NCBI GenBank assembly: GCA_023396095.1
Contig: JAEWXG010000012.1
Coordinates: 248,001-312,000, forward strand
DNA length: 64,000 nucleotides
Origin: Bacillota bacterium
Lineage (GTDB): Bacteria > Bacillota > Clostridia > Christensenellales > UBA3700
Direction: 5' to 3'
Every line of letters starts with the position of its first letter. The first letter of the stretch is position 1. Under the pieces are notes generated by a model. It searched no databases. It saw nothing but the letters and a program-made list of their open reading frames with translations, and was not told the origin of the DNA. Position numbers and translations under genes: made by a program. This document shows, piece by piece, positions 20,403 through 29,506 of this stretch.

Positions 20403-20903
20403 TTATATCAATTCTATAATAGCCATTTCTGCAGCATCTCCGCGTCTTACACCTAGTCTCATGATTCTTGTATAGCCGCCGTTGCTACCTTTTTCTTTTT
20501 TCTCATTATATTTAACAGCATATTCAGCATAAAGCTTTTCAATTAAAGGATGTTGTATATTACCTTTTCTTTTCTTAAATTCACTCTTGCTTTCATCCTT
20601 TGCCTTTACTTCTTGTAAATCTCTTAAGTATGACATCATCTTTCTTCTTGCTGCTAACTTCTTAGGTCCATCGATAGTTACTTGCTCTTGAACCTTTTCA
20701 CCTTTCTCATTTACTTTTTCTTTTGTTACTACAACTGTATCATTAACAGTATTCATTGCTAAAGTAATCATTTTTTCAGCAATAGGTCTAACCTCTTTTG
20801 CTTTTTCTAATGTTGTTTCCAACTTGCCAAACCACAATAAATCGGAAACTTGATTTCTTAACAATGCTACTCTCTCTTTAGCTGGTCTTCCTAACTTTCT
20901 CAT
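20403..20903 (-). CDS. rplQ: 50S ribosomal protein L17 (insertion variant)
   Basis: Last gene of the ribosomal cluster. The N-terminus (RKLGRPAKERVALLRN, residues 2-17) and C-terminus (NGGYTRIMRLG, GDAAEMAIIEL) are canonical. The protein is 166 residues instead of about 115-120 because of charged insertions near residues 50-80 and 96-117. I recall similar expanded L17 forms in some Clostridia. It lies 3 nt behind rpoA, with GGAG at the end of rpoA serving as ribosome binding site. Confidence 0.95.
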   Translation of the reverse strand: MRKLGRPAKERVALLRNQVSDLLWFGKLETTLEKAKEVRPIAEKMITLAMNTVNDTVVVTKEKVNEKGEKVQEQVTIDGPKKLAARRKMMSYLRDLQEVKAKDESKSEFKKRKGNIQHPLIEKLYAEYAVKYNEKKEKGSNGGYTRIMRLGVRRGDAAEMAIIELI

Positions 20904-20906
20904 GCA

Positions 20907-21869
20907 TTAATTCTCCTTTTCCTTGCTACCTTTAAAAGACTTACCCATCTCTTTAAGCTTATTGTTAATTTCATCAAATGATTTAGCACCCAAATTACGT
21001 ATATTTTTCATCTCATCTTCAGTTTTGCTTACCAAATCTTGTAAAGTATAAATTTTTGCTCTCATTAAGCAATTTTGAGCTCTTTGAGATAATTGCAAAT
21101 CATCAATACTAATTTCTTCCTTCTTTTCAACTTCTTCTTCCATAACTTCTGTTTGAACAGTCATATCAACATCTGCCTTTAGTTCGTGCAATTTTGATAA
21201 CTGTTCTGTTAGGAACTTAGCTGAAATAGCAATAACATCTGTTGGCTTATATGTTCCATTAGTTTTAACTGTTAATCTCAACTCATCATAATTTAAATCT
21301 TGTCCAACACGATAAGGTGAAACTTCATAACTTGCTGCTAATACAGGAGTGAATATTGAATCTACAGGAATAAAATCTATATCATCTGAAAAGTTTTTAT
21401 GCTCAGATGCTGGTTCATATCCCCTTCCTACACCTACAGTAATTGTCATTTCTATTTTTCCACCTTCTGCAAGTGTACAAATTACATGATTAGGATTTAA
21501 AACTGATACACTATATGGAAGTTTTAAATCTCCAGCTGTAACAACTCCTGGTTGTGAAACTGCTAACTTAACTTCTTCTTTAAAATCTGATTGATAGCTA
21601 TCAACTTTAAAATAAATGCCTTTAATATTTAAAACAATATCGCAAACATCTTCCTTTACGCCAACAATTGTTGAAAATTCATTAGTTACACCTTCAATCT
21701 TTATACCGACTGCAGCTGCTCCCTCTAATGACCCTAATAGAACTCTTCTTAATGCATTTCCAATTGTTATTCCAAATCCTCTATCTAATGGAGCAAATTT
21801 TAAAGTCGCTTCTGTATCTGTTGCGCCTTCCATTATAACTGGTTGTAATAACTTTCCTACTTTTAACAT
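20907..21869 (-). CDS. rpoA: RNA polymerase subunit alpha
   Basis: Assembly platform of RNA polymerase. It has the N-terminal dimerisation domain (about 1-230) with TLKFAPLDRGFGITIGNALRR and a C-terminal domain with helix-hairpin-helix motif (LMRAKIYTLQDLVSKTE). An acidic linker rich in Glu connects the two. The 320-residue length is normal, and AGGAGG lies upstream of the ATG. Confidence 0.98.
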   Translation of the reverse strand: MLKVGKLLQPVIMEGATDTEATLKFAPLDRGFGITIGNALRRVLLGSLEGAAAVGIKIEGVTNEFSTIVGVKEDVCDIVLNIKGIYFKVDSYQSDFKEEVKLAVSQPGVVTAGDLKLPYSVSVLNPNHVICTLAEGGKIEMTITVGVGRGYEPASEHKNFSDDIDFIPVDSIFTPVLAASYEVSPYRVGQDLNYDELRLTVKTNGTYKPTDVIAISAKFLTEQLSKLHELKADVDMTVQTEVMEEEVEKKEEISIDDLQLSQRAQNCLMRAKIYTLQDLVSKTEDEMKNIRNLGAKSFDEINNKLKEMGKSFKGSKEKEN

Positions 21870-21890
21870 ATCTTATCCTCCTATAGAATC

Positions 21891-22481
21891 TTACTTAGAA
21901 TACAACTCAACGATTAAGTGCTCTTTTATATCTTCCTTTATATCATCTCTTATAGGTAATTCTACAACTTGTCCTGATAAAGTTTGATTATCAAAAGTTA
22001 ACCATCCTGGTAATCCTAAAGCTGGAACTTCTTTAACAATAGTGAATATTGGTTTATCCTTTTTGTTTTCTGCAATTGCAATTACATCTCCCTTTTTAAC
22101 TAAATAGGATGGAATGTTTACTCTTTTCCCATTTACTGTAATTAATCCATGATTAACAATTTGTCTTGCCATTGGACGAGTTTTAGCAATTTTCATACGG
22201 AAAACAACGTTATCCAATCTTCTTTCCAAAAGAATTAACATGTTTTCACCTGTAATTCCTCTCATTCTTTCAGCCTTTTCATAATAGTTCAAGAATTGCT
22301 TTTCTAAAACGCCATAAATGAATTTTACTTTTTGCTTTTCTCTTAATTGCAAACCGTAACCTTGAACTTTTCTTCTCTTTTGTTGGCCTTTTTTATTATA
22401 TTTCTTATTAAAACCTAGCTCAGAAGGATCGATTCCTAATGACCTACATCTCTTTAAAACTGGTTCTGTGTTTCTTGCCAT
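21891..22481 (-). CDS. rpsD: 30S ribosomal protein S4
   Basis: Primary 16S rRNA binder and, in Bacillus and E. coli, a translational repressor of its own operon. The 196-residue protein has the N-terminal domain followed by the S4 RNA-binding domain (LERRLDNVVFRM). The N-terminus has a single Cys (Cys12) instead of the four that bind zinc in C+ forms, so it is a zinc-free S4. It is a candidate ligand for the structured leader in front of rpsM. Confidence 0.97.
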   Translation of the reverse strand: MARNTEPVLKRCRSLGIDPSELGFNKKYNKKGQQKRRKVQGYGLQLREKQKVKFIYGVLEKQFLNYYEKAERMRGITGENMLILLERRLDNVVFRMKIAKTRPMARQIVNHGLITVNGKRVNIPSYLVKKGDVIAIAENKKDKPIFTIVKEVPALGLPGWLTFDNQTLSGQVVELPIRDDIKEDIKEHLIVELYSK

Positions 22482-22501
22482 TTTTCAAATCCTCCTTTAA
22501 A

Positions 22502-22891
22502 TTACAATCTTCTCTTTTTTGGTGGGCGGCAACCATTGTGCGGAATTGGTGATACGTCTCTAATCAAAACTGCAGCGATATCAACCGTTTGAAGAGCTCT
22601 AATTGCAGCTTCTCTACCAGCACCAGGTCCTTTAACGTATACTTCTACACTTGTTAACCCATACTCTTTTGCCACTTTTGCTGCATCTTCTGCAACTGCT
22701 TGTGCGGCAAATGGTGTGCTTTTCTTTGATCCTCTAAGTTTCAATTTTCCAGCACTTGACCAAGATAATGTATTTCCTTGTAAATCTGTGAAAGTAACAA
22801 TTGTGTTATTTGATGAAGCATGAATATGCATACATCCTTTATCAACACGTCTGCTATCTTTCTTCTTTCTTGTTGTTTTATTAGCAGCCAT
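22502..22891 (-). CDS. rpsK: 30S ribosomal protein S11
   Basis: Platform protein of the small subunit. The 129-residue sequence ends in the canonical [18 protein letters not shown], which contains the Asn-Gly site that becomes isoaspartate in many bacteria. AGGAGG lies 8 nt before the ATG. It lies 12 bp behind rpsM. Confidence 0.97.
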   Translation of the reverse strand: MAANKTTRKKKDSRRVDKGCMHIHASSNNTIVTFTDLQGNTLSWSSAGKLKLRGSKKSTPFAAQAVAEDAAKVAKEYGLTSVEVYVKGPGAGREAAIRALQTVDIAAVLIRDVSPIPHNGCRPPKKRRL

Positions 22892-22903
22892 TTATGTTAC
22901 CTC

Positions 22904-23281
22904 CTATCTAACTGTCTTCTTACTGCGACTAACAGTACGCTTTGGACCTTTTCTAGTACGTGCATTTTGTTTTGTACTTTGTCCTCTTACAGGAAGTCCT
23001 TTTCTATGACGAACTCCCCTATAACAACCTATTTCCATTAAACGTTTAATGTTTAACTTTTCATCTCTTTTTAAATCTCCTTCAACTTCGAGATTCTTTT
23101 CAATATATTCACGGATTAAACTTACTTGGTTTTCATCCAAATCCTTAACTCTAACATCAGGACTAATCCCTGTAGCTGCAAGAATTTTATTAGATGTAAC
23201 TCTTCCTATACCATAAATATAAGTTAATGCAATTTCCACTCTCTTTTCACGTGGTAAATCTACACCAGCAATACGAGCCAT
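22904..23281 (-). CDS. rpsM: 30S ribosomal protein S13
   Basis: Head protein contacting tRNA and the B1 bridges. The 125-residue protein has the helix-two-turns-helix region ([13 protein letters not shown]) and a basic C-terminal tail. GGAGG lies 7 nt before the ATG. The start codon and the bases before it can pair with a leader segment about 60 nt upstream (see the leader entry), and the gene has its own promoter. Confidence 0.97.
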   Translation of the reverse strand: MARIAGVDLPREKRVEIALTYIYGIGRVTSNKILAATGISPDVRVKDLDENQVSLIREYIEKNLEVEGDLKRDEKLNIKRLMEIGCYRGVRHRKGLPVRGQSTKQNARTRKGPKRTVSRSKKTVR

Positions 23282-23400
23282 TCCAAATCCTCCAAAATTT
23301 AATATTTTTTATTCCGCTTTTCGGGTAAATAAGCATATTAATTTGGAATGTTACACTTATTCAGCCGCCCCTATTTTGCGTTTATCGACATTATTTGCGA
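23279..23400 (-). ncRNA. Candidate regulatory leader of the rpsM-rpsK-rpsD-rpoA-rplQ transcript
   Basis: About 120 nt lie between the internal promoter and the rpsM start. Bases 23279-23288 (which include the AUG) and 23341-23350 are perfectly complementary over 10 bp, so the start codon can be closed in a stem. Inside the loop a second hairpin can form (TTATT..CCG / CGG..AATAA), leaving GGAGG between the two stems. This layout suits translational autoregulation by a ribosomal protein such as S4. It is read from sequence only and is not matched to a known leader family. Confidence 0.5.
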
Positions 23401-23406
23401 ATATAT

Positions 23407-23435
23407 ATTATATCAGCACGATATTATATAGTCAA
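23407..23435 (-). promoter_or_regulatory. Internal promoter before rpsM
   Basis: TTGACT (23430-23435), a 17-bp spacer and perfect TATAAT (23407-23412) on the minus strand, starting 4 bp after the rpmJ stop codon. Confidence 0.85.
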
Positions 23436-23438
23436 TTC

Positions 23439-23555
23439 TTAACCTTGTCTTTGCTTGTGATTTTTGTACTTAGAACAAATAATCATTACTCTTCCATTTC
23501 TTTTGATAACTTTACATTTATCACACATTGGTTTTACAGATGGTCTTACTTTCAT
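23439..23555 (-). CDS. rpmJ: 50S ribosomal protein L36
   Basis: A 38-residue protein starting [15 protein letters not shown] and ending KNHKQRQG. The zinc-binding set Cys11, Cys14, Cys27 and His33 is complete, so it is the zinc-containing form. GGAGGATATAA lies just upstream of the ATG. It sits between infA and rpsM as in other Firmicutes. Confidence 0.96.
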   Translation of the reverse strand: MKVRPSVKPMCDKCKVIKRNGRVMIICSKYKNHKQRQG

Positions 23556-23573
23556 TATTTATATCCTCCAAAA

Positions 23574-23795
23574 CTAATTCTTGTTTCTCCACATGATTCT
23601 ACCTTTTGTTAAATCATATGGACTCATTTCCACTTTAACCACATCCCCTTCTAGTATTTTAATATAATTAATTCTTAATTTACCAGACAAATATGCAGTT
23701 ATGACATGTCCATTTGTTAATTGGACTCTAAATTGAGTATTAGGTAATACTTCAATCACTTTTCCTTCAGCTTCGATTACATCTTCTTTTGACAA
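23574..23795 (-). CDS. infA: Translation initiation factor IF-1
   Basis: S1/OB-fold factor that binds the A site during initiation. The 73-residue sequence reads [20 protein letters not shown] at the start and ends [17 protein letters not shown] place the start at the TTG at 23795 because GGAGGG lies 7 nt upstream and this matches the family N-terminus; a longer frame to 23813 would include the ribosome binding site itself. Confidence 0.95.
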   Translation of the reverse strand: MSKEDVIEAEGKVIEVLPNTQFRVQLTNGHVITAYLSGKLRINYIKILEGDVVKVEMSPYDLTKGRIMWRNKN

Positions 23796-23814
23796 AGTGT
23801 ATCCCTCCAGCAAC

Positions 23815-24081
23815 TTATTTTTCTTGCAAATATTCGTTAATAACCTTGTTTATTTCCTTATCGAATATTTGTTTATTTTCTTTTATTTTATCTGCCAATC
23901 CTTGAGCTATAAAATTGTGATCTTTTAGATGCTTAATATTTTTCATTTTCGGATTTGCAATAGTTCTCAACACGCCATCGACAACTATAACAAACTTTTC
24001 ATTAACTATCTCTAAAACTATAAAATGTTTGCCTTTATCTCTTCCGGCAACAGATTCTACAATAGCCCCTTCAACAAACAT
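23815..24081 (-). CDS. KOW-domain RNA-binding protein (L14e-like)
   Basis: Small protein of 88 residues with a KOW motif near the N-terminus ([16 protein letters not shown]) and a lysine-rich helical tail. Genes of this type lie between map and infA in many Clostridia and are annotated as KOW-domain or L14e-like proteins; the exact role is unknown but a ribosome or RNA function is likely from its position. The start has GAGGT 5 nt upstream. Confidence 0.85.
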   Translation of the reverse strand: MFVEGAIVESVAGRDKGKHFIVLEIVNEKFVIVVDGVLRTIANPKMKNIKHLKDHNFIAQGLADKIKENKQIFDKEINKVINEYLQEK

Positions 24082-24088
24082 ATTTACC

Positions 24089-24835
24089 TCACACTAAAGA
24101 TAGTATTTCTACTCCATCATCTTTTATCAAAACAGTATTCTCATAATGTGCTGATGGCTTGCCATCCGCAGTTACAATTGTATCGTTTTCTAAAGCTTCA
24201 ACTTTATATGTCCCAAGATTAATCATAGGCTCAATGGCTAAAGTCATATTAGTAGCAACTCTCAATCCTCGACCAGGCTCCCCGTAGTTTAAAACCATTG
24301 GATCTTCATGCAATTTTCTTCCAATCCCATGCCCCGTCAACTCTCTTACAACTCCATAGCCAAAACTTTCCGCATAGCTTTGTATGGCATGCCCTAAATC
24401 TCCAAGTCTTACACCATTTTTTAATATTTTGATTCCCTCAAAAAAGGATTCACGTGTTACTCTAATTAGTTGTTCCTTTTCTCTAGAAATTTGGCCCACG
24501 GCAAATGTTCTTGCGGCATCACCATTATACCCGTTAAATATTACACCGAAATCAATGGAAACAATTTGCCCTTCCTCCAAATATCTTTTTTTAGAAGGAA
24601 CACCATGCACTACCTCGTCATCTATTGAGACACAAGTATTTGCTGGAAAATCATTAACTCCATAAAAAGCTCCTTTAACGTTATTTTTAATCAAAAATTC
24701 TACAGCTATCTTCTCGATATCATAAGTAGCCATTCCTGGTTTTATTCTTTCTTCAACTAAGTTTAGAAATTCTCCGACAAGACGGTTAGCTTGTCGCATA
24801 TATTCAATTTCTTGTTGGTTCTTAATTGTTATCAT
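24089..24835 (-). CDS. map: Methionine aminopeptidase (type I)
   Basis: Removes the initiator methionine from nascent proteins. The 248-residue pita-bread fold protein shows the metal ligands: Asp in SIDFGV, Asp in GDAARTF, His in TGHGIG, Glu in LAIEPM and Glu in YENTV. There is no N-terminal zinc-finger extension. It overlaps the end of adk by 14 nt, a compact arrangement usual for this operon. Confidence 0.97.
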   Translation of the reverse strand: MITIKNQQEIEYMRQANRLVGEFLNLVEERIKPGMATYDIEKIAVEFLIKNNVKGAFYGVNDFPANTCVSIDDEVVHGVPSKKRYLEEGQIVSIDFGVIFNGYNGDAARTFAVGQISREKEQLIRVTRESFFEGIKILKNGVRLGDLGHAIQSYAESFGYGVVRELTGHGIGRKLHEDPMVLNYGEPGRGLRVATNMTLAIEPMINLGTYKVEALENDTIVTADGKPSAHYENTVLIKDDGVEILSLV

Positions 24836-25457
24836 TTATAACGCCTTTTACTTTTTCCAACACAACATCCGGTGTTGTATTTCCGTCTATATTTTTAAAA
24901 TACGATTTACCTTTATAGTAATCTAATAAAGGTTTTGTTTCTTTATCGTAAACAGCCAACCTGGTTAGAATTATTTCTTCTTTATCATCATTTCTTACTT
25001 TGAAACTACCAGCACATTTAGGGCATACTCCAGCATTACCCCATCTTCTATTGTAAATGGCTCCACATTGAGAACATACCAACCTGTTAACAATTCTGTC
25101 TACTATTACAGCATTATCAACATCAATATTTATAACATTTGTTATTGTATCAATCTTGTCTAACTCTTCCGCTTGTTTTATCGTTCTTGGATATCCATCT
25201 AATACATATCCATTTTTACAATCTGTTTCACTTAATCTAATTTTTATTAATTCAACAATTAAATCATCTGGCACCAACTGTCCATTGGCAATATATTGCG
25301 AGGCCTTTTCTCCAAGTTCCGTCTTATTTTTCATATTGTCACGTAAGATATCACCAACTGAAATATGTTTTAAATGTAAATCTTGACACAATTCCTGCGC
25401 AAGCGTTCCTTTTCCAGCTCCTGGAGCCCCCAATAAAACTAATTTAATTATTTTCAT
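24822..25457 (-). CDS. adk: Adenylate kinase (zinc-lid type)
   Basis: Interconverts ATP, AMP and ADP. The P-loop GAPGAGKGT is at residues 10-18, and the lid has four cysteines in two CxxC pairs (CSQCGAIYNRRW and CPKC), the zinc-binding form of Gram-positives. The 211-residue length is slightly short but complete. The ATG is one base after the secY stop codon; no close Shine-Dalgarno, so coupling to secY is likely. Confidence 0.97.
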   Translation of the reverse strand: MKIIKLVLLGAPGAGKGTLAQELCQDLHLKHISVGDILRDNMKNKTELGEKASQYIANGQLVPDDLIVELIKIRLSETDCKNGYVLDGYPRTIKQAEELDKIDTITNVINIDVDNAVIVDRIVNRLVCSQCGAIYNRRWGNAGVCPKCAGSFKVRNDDKEEIILTRLAVYDKETKPLLDYYKGKSYFKNIDGNTTPDVVLEKVKGVINDNN

Positions 25458-25458
25458 T

Positions 25459-26745
25459 TTACTTTAAAAACCCCTTATAATTTTTCATCATTAACTGAGT
25501 TTCTAATTGCGTGTTAAATTCCATTGCTACAGATACTACGATTAACAACCCCGTTGCCGAGAAAGCATTATTCATGTTAAGTTCTTTCCCCAAATAACGA
25601 AGTGATATGGAAACTATTAATGAAATTATTGCCAAAAATAATGCTCCAAATAAAGTTATTCTATTGTTAATTTTAGCCAAATAGTCACTTGTTGGTTTTC
25701 CTGGTCTTACACCTATAATCATTCCACCATATTGTTGCAAATTCTTAGCAACATCCATAGGATTAAATTGAATTTGCGCATAGAAGAAAGAAAAGAATAG
25801 TATTAATAAACTTAGAAATACCATATATGGCCATTCTCCTACTCCCAAATATTTATTCCACCAAGCATAAAACTTACTTTGCGGGAAAAAGCTTGCAATC
25901 AACATCGGAAACATTAAAAATGATGAAGCGAAAATAATTGGCATTACTCCACTTGCATTAACTTTAATTGGAATGTATGTAGATTGTCCACCATACATTT
26001 TATTTCCCTTAACTTGTTTAGCATATGTTACCTTTATTCTTCTTTCTGATAAATCCACAAATGTTATAAAGAAAAACAACAATAACACTATTATCAATAA
26101 AATTGCTAAAAACCAAGCTTTAGTTGGCTCCTTTCCTATCAACTGGAATGACTTTATCATCTCAGTTGCAGCAGTAGATAAAATACCTACAAAAATAATT
26201 AAAGATGAACCGTTACCGATTCCATGCTCTGTAATTCTCTCGCCAAGCCACATAACAATGGTTGATCCTGCTGTTAAAATTATGATTAAAAACAACCCGG
26301 TTACAGCTTCATGTCCGAAAGGTTTTAATAGAGCATCTTTCCAGCTAATAACAACACCTATTGATTGTACTATTGCTAGTACAATTGCAATATATCTAGT
26401 AATTTGCGTTAACTTCCTTCTACCTTCATCACCTTCTCTAGATAACCTTTCTAAGCCAGGTATAACTAAAGTTAAAAGTTGCATAATAATGAATGAGTTA
26501 ATAAAAGGCAAAATTCCAAGAGAAAACAAAGTCGCTTGACTTAATGTACCTCCTGAAATAGTCGCCATTACTTGAAATAAAGTATTTTGTTGTAATGTTG
26601 TTGCCAATCCTTGAAGTTTGATAACATCCAACCCAGGAACTGGAATATATGCTCCGAGTCTAAAAATTAAAAGAAGACCAAATGTTATAAATAGTTTTCT
26701 TCTAGTTTCTTTATCCGCAAAAGCATTTACTATTGTCTTAAGCAT
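25459..26745 (-). CDS. secY: Protein translocase subunit SecY
   Basis: Channel of the Sec translocon. The 428-residue protein has about ten hydrophobic helices, the plug region after helix 1 (PGLDVIKLQGLA) and the cytosolic loop EGDEGRRKLTQITRY. It also has the GNGSSLIIFVGI and PTSDYLAKINNRI segments typical of the family. Its ATG shares a base with the rplO stop (TAATG). Confidence 0.98.
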   Translation of the reverse strand: MLKTIVNAFADKETRRKLFITFGLLLIFRLGAYIPVPGLDVIKLQGLATTLQQNTLFQVMATISGGTLSQATLFSLGILPFINSFIIMQLLTLVIPGLERLSREGDEGRRKLTQITRYIAIVLAIVQSIGVVISWKDALLKPFGHEAVTGLFLIIILTAGSTIVMWLGERITEHGIGNGSSLIIFVGILSTAATEMIKSFQLIGKEPTKAWFLAILLIIVLLLFFFITFVDLSERRIKVTYAKQVKGNKMYGGQSTYIPIKVNASGVMPIIFASSFLMFPMLIASFFPQSKFYAWWNKYLGVGEWPYMVFLSLLILFFSFFYAQIQFNPMDVAKNLQQYGGMIIGVRPGKPTSDYLAKINNRITLFGALFLAIISLIVSISLRYLGKELNMNNAFSATGLLIVVSVAMEFNTQLETQLMMKNYKGFLK

Positions 26746-27191
26746 TATAACACCTCTACAGTTCCGCCTGCCTTTTCAATTGCTTCTTGTGCTGTCTTAG
26801 AAAATTTATGCGCTTTAACAGTAAGCTTTTTAGTCAACTCTCCTGCTCCTAAAATTTTCACTCCTGCAAATTTTCCTATTCCCTTAACTAATCCTTTTTC
26901 TTCTAGTAAAGCCACATCAACAACTGTCCCGTTATCAAACATATCTAATTGTTGAATGTTTATTACAAAATATTCTTTTCTAAAAATGTTATTGAACCCT
27001 CTTTTAGGAATTCTTCTAATAAGTGGCATTTGACCTCCTTCAAAACCTGGTCTAACTCCACCTCCACTTCTAGCATTTTGTCCTTTATGTCCTTTTCCTG
27101 ATGTTTTGCCTAATCCAGAACCAATTCCGCGTCCTAATCTTTTTGATGTAGTTTTTTCGCCTGGAGCTGGTGATAATTCGTGCATTTTCAT
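26745..27191 (-). CDS. rplO: 50S ribosomal protein L15
   Basis: A 148-residue large-subunit protein with the glycine-rich N-terminal extension ([20 protein letters not shown]) that threads into 23S rRNA, followed by a globular L15/L18e domain. It lies 12 bp behind rpmD and is coupled to secY by a TAATG junction. Confidence 0.97.
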   Translation of the reverse strand: MKMHELSPAPGEKTTSKRLGRGIGSGLGKTSGKGHKGQNARSGGGVRPGFEGGQMPLIRRIPKRGFNNIFRKEYFVINIQQLDMFDNGTVVDVALLEEKGLVKGIGKFAGVKILGAGELTKKLTVKAHKFSKTAQEAIEKAGGTVEVL

Positions 27192-27203
27192 TGTATTAAT
27201 CTC

Positions 27204-27404
27204 CTATATTTCCTCGACACTCACTAAGTGTGCTACAACATTAATCATTCCACGCAAGCAAGCATTATCATTAAACACTTTACTCTCGCCAATTTTTTTC
27301 AACCCTAATGCTTTAACTGTTAAGATTTGTTTTTTCTTGCATGCAATTGTACTTTTTACTAATGTGATTTTAACTTGTTTATTACTTTCAGCCTTTTTTG
27401 CCAT
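27204..27404 (-). CDS. rpmD: 50S ribosomal protein L30
   Basis: A 66-residue L30 with the ferredoxin-like core (VKITLVKSTIACKKKQ and LGLKKIGESKV). It carries a short N-terminal MAKKAESNK extension compared with the usual 58-60 residues. GGAGG lies upstream of the ATG. It follows rpsE. Confidence 0.94.
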   Translation of the reverse strand: MAKKAESNKQVKITLVKSTIACKKKQILTVKALGLKKIGESKVFNDNACLRGMINVVAHLVSVEEI

Positions 27405-27418
27405 GTTAAAAAACCTCC

Positions 27419-27937
27419 TTAACCTAAAATTTCCTCAACGCTCTTTCCGCGCAATTTTGCGACTGTTTCAACGTTTCTTAATCTTTTTAAACCATCAATT
27501 GTTGCCTTTGCGCTATTAATTGGATTATTAGTTCCAATAGATTTAGTTCTAATATCTTTAATACCAGATAACTCAAGAATTAATCTAACTGGACCTCCAG
27601 CAATAACTCCCGTACCTTCACCTGCTGGTAACAAGATAACCTTGCCGCTTCCGAACTTTCCTAAAATTTCATGTGGAATTGTTGTTCCAACAGTAGTAAC
27701 TGTAATTAATGATTTCTTTGCAGCAGCGGTTGCTTTTTTAATTGCTTCTGGAACTTCAGCAGCTTTACCTATACCAACACCAACTTGCCCATTGTGATTT
27801 CCTACAACAACAAGAGCTGAGAATCTCATCTTTCTTCCACCCTTAACTGCTTTAGTAACACGGTTAACATTAATTAGAGTACTTTCAAATTCATCTTTTT
27901 CTTCAACAACGTTTTTTCTATCTCTATTAATTGCCAT
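27419..27937 (-). CDS. rpsE: 30S ribosomal protein S5
   Basis: Decoding-fidelity protein of 172 residues. The N-terminal double-strand RNA-binding domain ([20 protein letters not shown]) and the C-terminal S5 fold with [18 protein letters not shown] are intact. AGGAGG precedes the ATG. Confidence 0.97.
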   Translation of the reverse strand: MAINRDRKNVVEEKDEFESTLINVNRVTKAVKGGRKMRFSALVVVGNHNGQVGVGIGKAAEVPEAIKKATAAAKKSLITVTTVGTTIPHEILGKFGSGKVILLPAGEGTGVIAGGPVRLILELSGIKDIRTKSIGTNNPINSAKATIDGLKRLRNVETVAKLRGKSVEEILG

Positions 27938-27954
27938 TTGCGAATCCTCCTATA

Positions 27955-28323
27955 TTATAGAACTAAGCCTGCAGCTCTTGCGCCTTCAGCTACTGCTGCT
28001 ACACGTCCTGTGTATAGATAACCAGCTCTGTCAAAAACAACTGATGAAATTTTTGCTTTAATTGCTTTTTTAGCAATTGTTTCACCAACAATTTTTGCTT
28101 GCTCTGTTTTATTCTTGCCAGCAATTTTTTCTTTTACTTCTTTATCTAAAGTTGAACAAGAAACCAATGTTTTACCATTAACATCATCTATGATTTGAGC
28201 ATAAATATGGTTTAAACTTCTATAAATATTTAAACGTGGTCTCTCTGGAGTTCCTGAAATTTTAGATCTTACTCTCTTTTTTCTGCTTAATCTTGCATCG
28301 TTTTTATCAATCTTTTTAATCAT
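27955..28323 (-). CDS. rplR: 50S ribosomal protein L18
   Basis: 5S rRNA-binding protein of 122 residues. It has a basic N-terminal tail ([20 protein letters not shown]) and the C-terminal [20 protein letters not shown] segment. It lies between rplF and rpsE as usual. Confidence 0.97.
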   Translation of the reverse strand: MIKKIDKNDARLSRKKRVRSKISGTPERPRLNIYRSLNHIYAQIIDDVNGKTLVSCSTLDKEVKEKIAGKNKTEQAKIVGETIAKKAIKAKISSVVFDRAGYLYTGRVAAVAEGARAAGLVL

Positions 28324-28336
28324 TTCTATTTACTCC

Positions 28337-28879
28337 TTATTTACCTACTTTCTTTCCTTCTTTTCTTGCGATTTCTTCGTCTTTATAACGAATACCGTAA
28401 GCATGATATGGATCTGGAATTCTTAAGCTCTTAATGTTTGCCGCAAATTGTCCTACGGCAGCCTTATCAATTCCTTTAACTACAACTTCTGTTGGAGATA
28501 CTACATCAAAAGAAACTCCTTGTGGTGGATCTTTCTTAATTCTATGAGAATATCCCAATGATAAAACTAATGTATTACCTTCTTTTGCAGCCTTGTAACC
28601 TACTCCATTTAATATTAATGTCTTTTCAAAAGGTTTAACTACACCTTCAACCATATTGAAAATTAATTTTCTATATAGACCATGCATAGCTCTAACTTCT
28701 TTATCTTCACTAGATCTTAAAACATTAATAACATTCCCTTCTATTTTTACTTCTATCTTCTCATTAACTTGTTGACTTAATTCACCTAATGGTCCTTTAA
28801 CTATTACTAAATTCTCTGGTGAAACTGTTACACTTACTCCTGCCGGTATGTTAATAGGAAGTCTTCCAATTCTTGACAT
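28337..28879 (-). CDS. rplF: 50S ribosomal protein L6
   Basis: A 180-residue protein of two related alpha/beta domains, ending in the conserved RIPDPYHAYGIRYKDEEIAR segment near the sarcin-ricin loop contact. The start has GGAGG nearby and matches the family (MSRIGRLPINIP). Confidence 0.97.
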   Translation of the reverse strand: MSRIGRLPINIPAGVSVTVSPENLVIVKGPLGELSQQVNEKIEVKIEGNVINVLRSSEDKEVRAMHGLYRKLIFNMVEGVVKPFEKTLILNGVGYKAAKEGNTLVLSLGYSHRIKKDPPQGVSFDVVSPTEVVVKGIDKAAVGQFAANIKSLRIPDPYHAYGIRYKDEEIARKEGKKVGK

Positions 28880-28892
28880 TATCTATTCCTCC

Positions 28893-29291
28893 TTACCATA
28901 CATAAGCTAGAACTTCGCCACCAATTTTGTTAGTTCTTGCTTCTTTATCAGTCATTAGGCCTTTTGATGTTGATATTATTGCGATGCCCATACCATTTAA
29001 AACCTTAGGCATATTATCAACTCTTGCATATACCTTTAATCCTGGCTTAGAGATCCTCTTTAACCCAGTGATTACTCTTTCTCCGTGTGCTCCATACTTT
29101 AATGATATAGATAAAGTATCTTGCACTTCTCCTTTAATTACTTGGTAGTTAGAAATGAAGCCTTCCTTAAGAAGAATTTCAGCAATAGCATTAAGCATCT
29201 TTGAAGCTGGCATTACTACCTCTTCGTGTTTTGCTGTTATTCCATTTCTAATACGTGTCAACATATCTGCGATTGGATCTGTTACTATCAT
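28893..29291 (-). CDS. rpsH: 30S ribosomal protein S8
   Basis: A 132-residue 16S rRNA binder, and a translational regulator of the spc operon in E. coli. I chose the ATG at 29291 ([17 protein letters not shown]) because AGGAGG lies 8 nt upstream and it matches family starts; the longer frame from 29342 reads back into rpsN. The C-terminal [12 protein letters not shown] motif is present. Confidence 0.97.
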   Translation of the reverse strand: MIVTDPIADMLTRIRNGITAKHEEVVMPASKMLNAIAEILLKEGFISNYQVIKGEVQDTLSISLKYGAHGERVITGLKRISKPGLKVYARVDNMPKVLNGMGIAIISTSKGLMTDKEARTNKIGGEVLAYVW

Positions 29292-29307
29292 CCTTAATTC
29301 CTCCTTT

Positions 29308-29493
29308 TTACCAACTTGCTTTCTTAACACCAGGGATTTCACCCTTGTATGCTAACTCTCTAAAGCAAACTCTACAAATTCCATATTTTTGCAATACTGC
29401 ATGTGGTCTACCGCAAATCTTGCATCTCGTATAAGCACGAGTTGAAAATTTAGGTGCGCGTTGTTGCTTATTTATCATAGCTTTTTTTGCCAT
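29308..29493 (-). CDS. rpsN: 30S ribosomal protein S14 type Z
   Basis: A 61-residue S14 with four zinc-binding cysteines in CKICGRPH and CRVC. This is the short zinc form common in Gram-positives. The C-terminal [16 protein letters not shown] is canonical, and GGAGG lies upstream. Confidence 0.97.
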   Translation of the reverse strand: MAKKAMINKQQRAPKFSTRAYTRCKICGRPHAVLQKYGICRVCFRELAYKGEIPGVKKASW

Positions 29494-29506
29494 CTTACAT
29501 TTCCTC

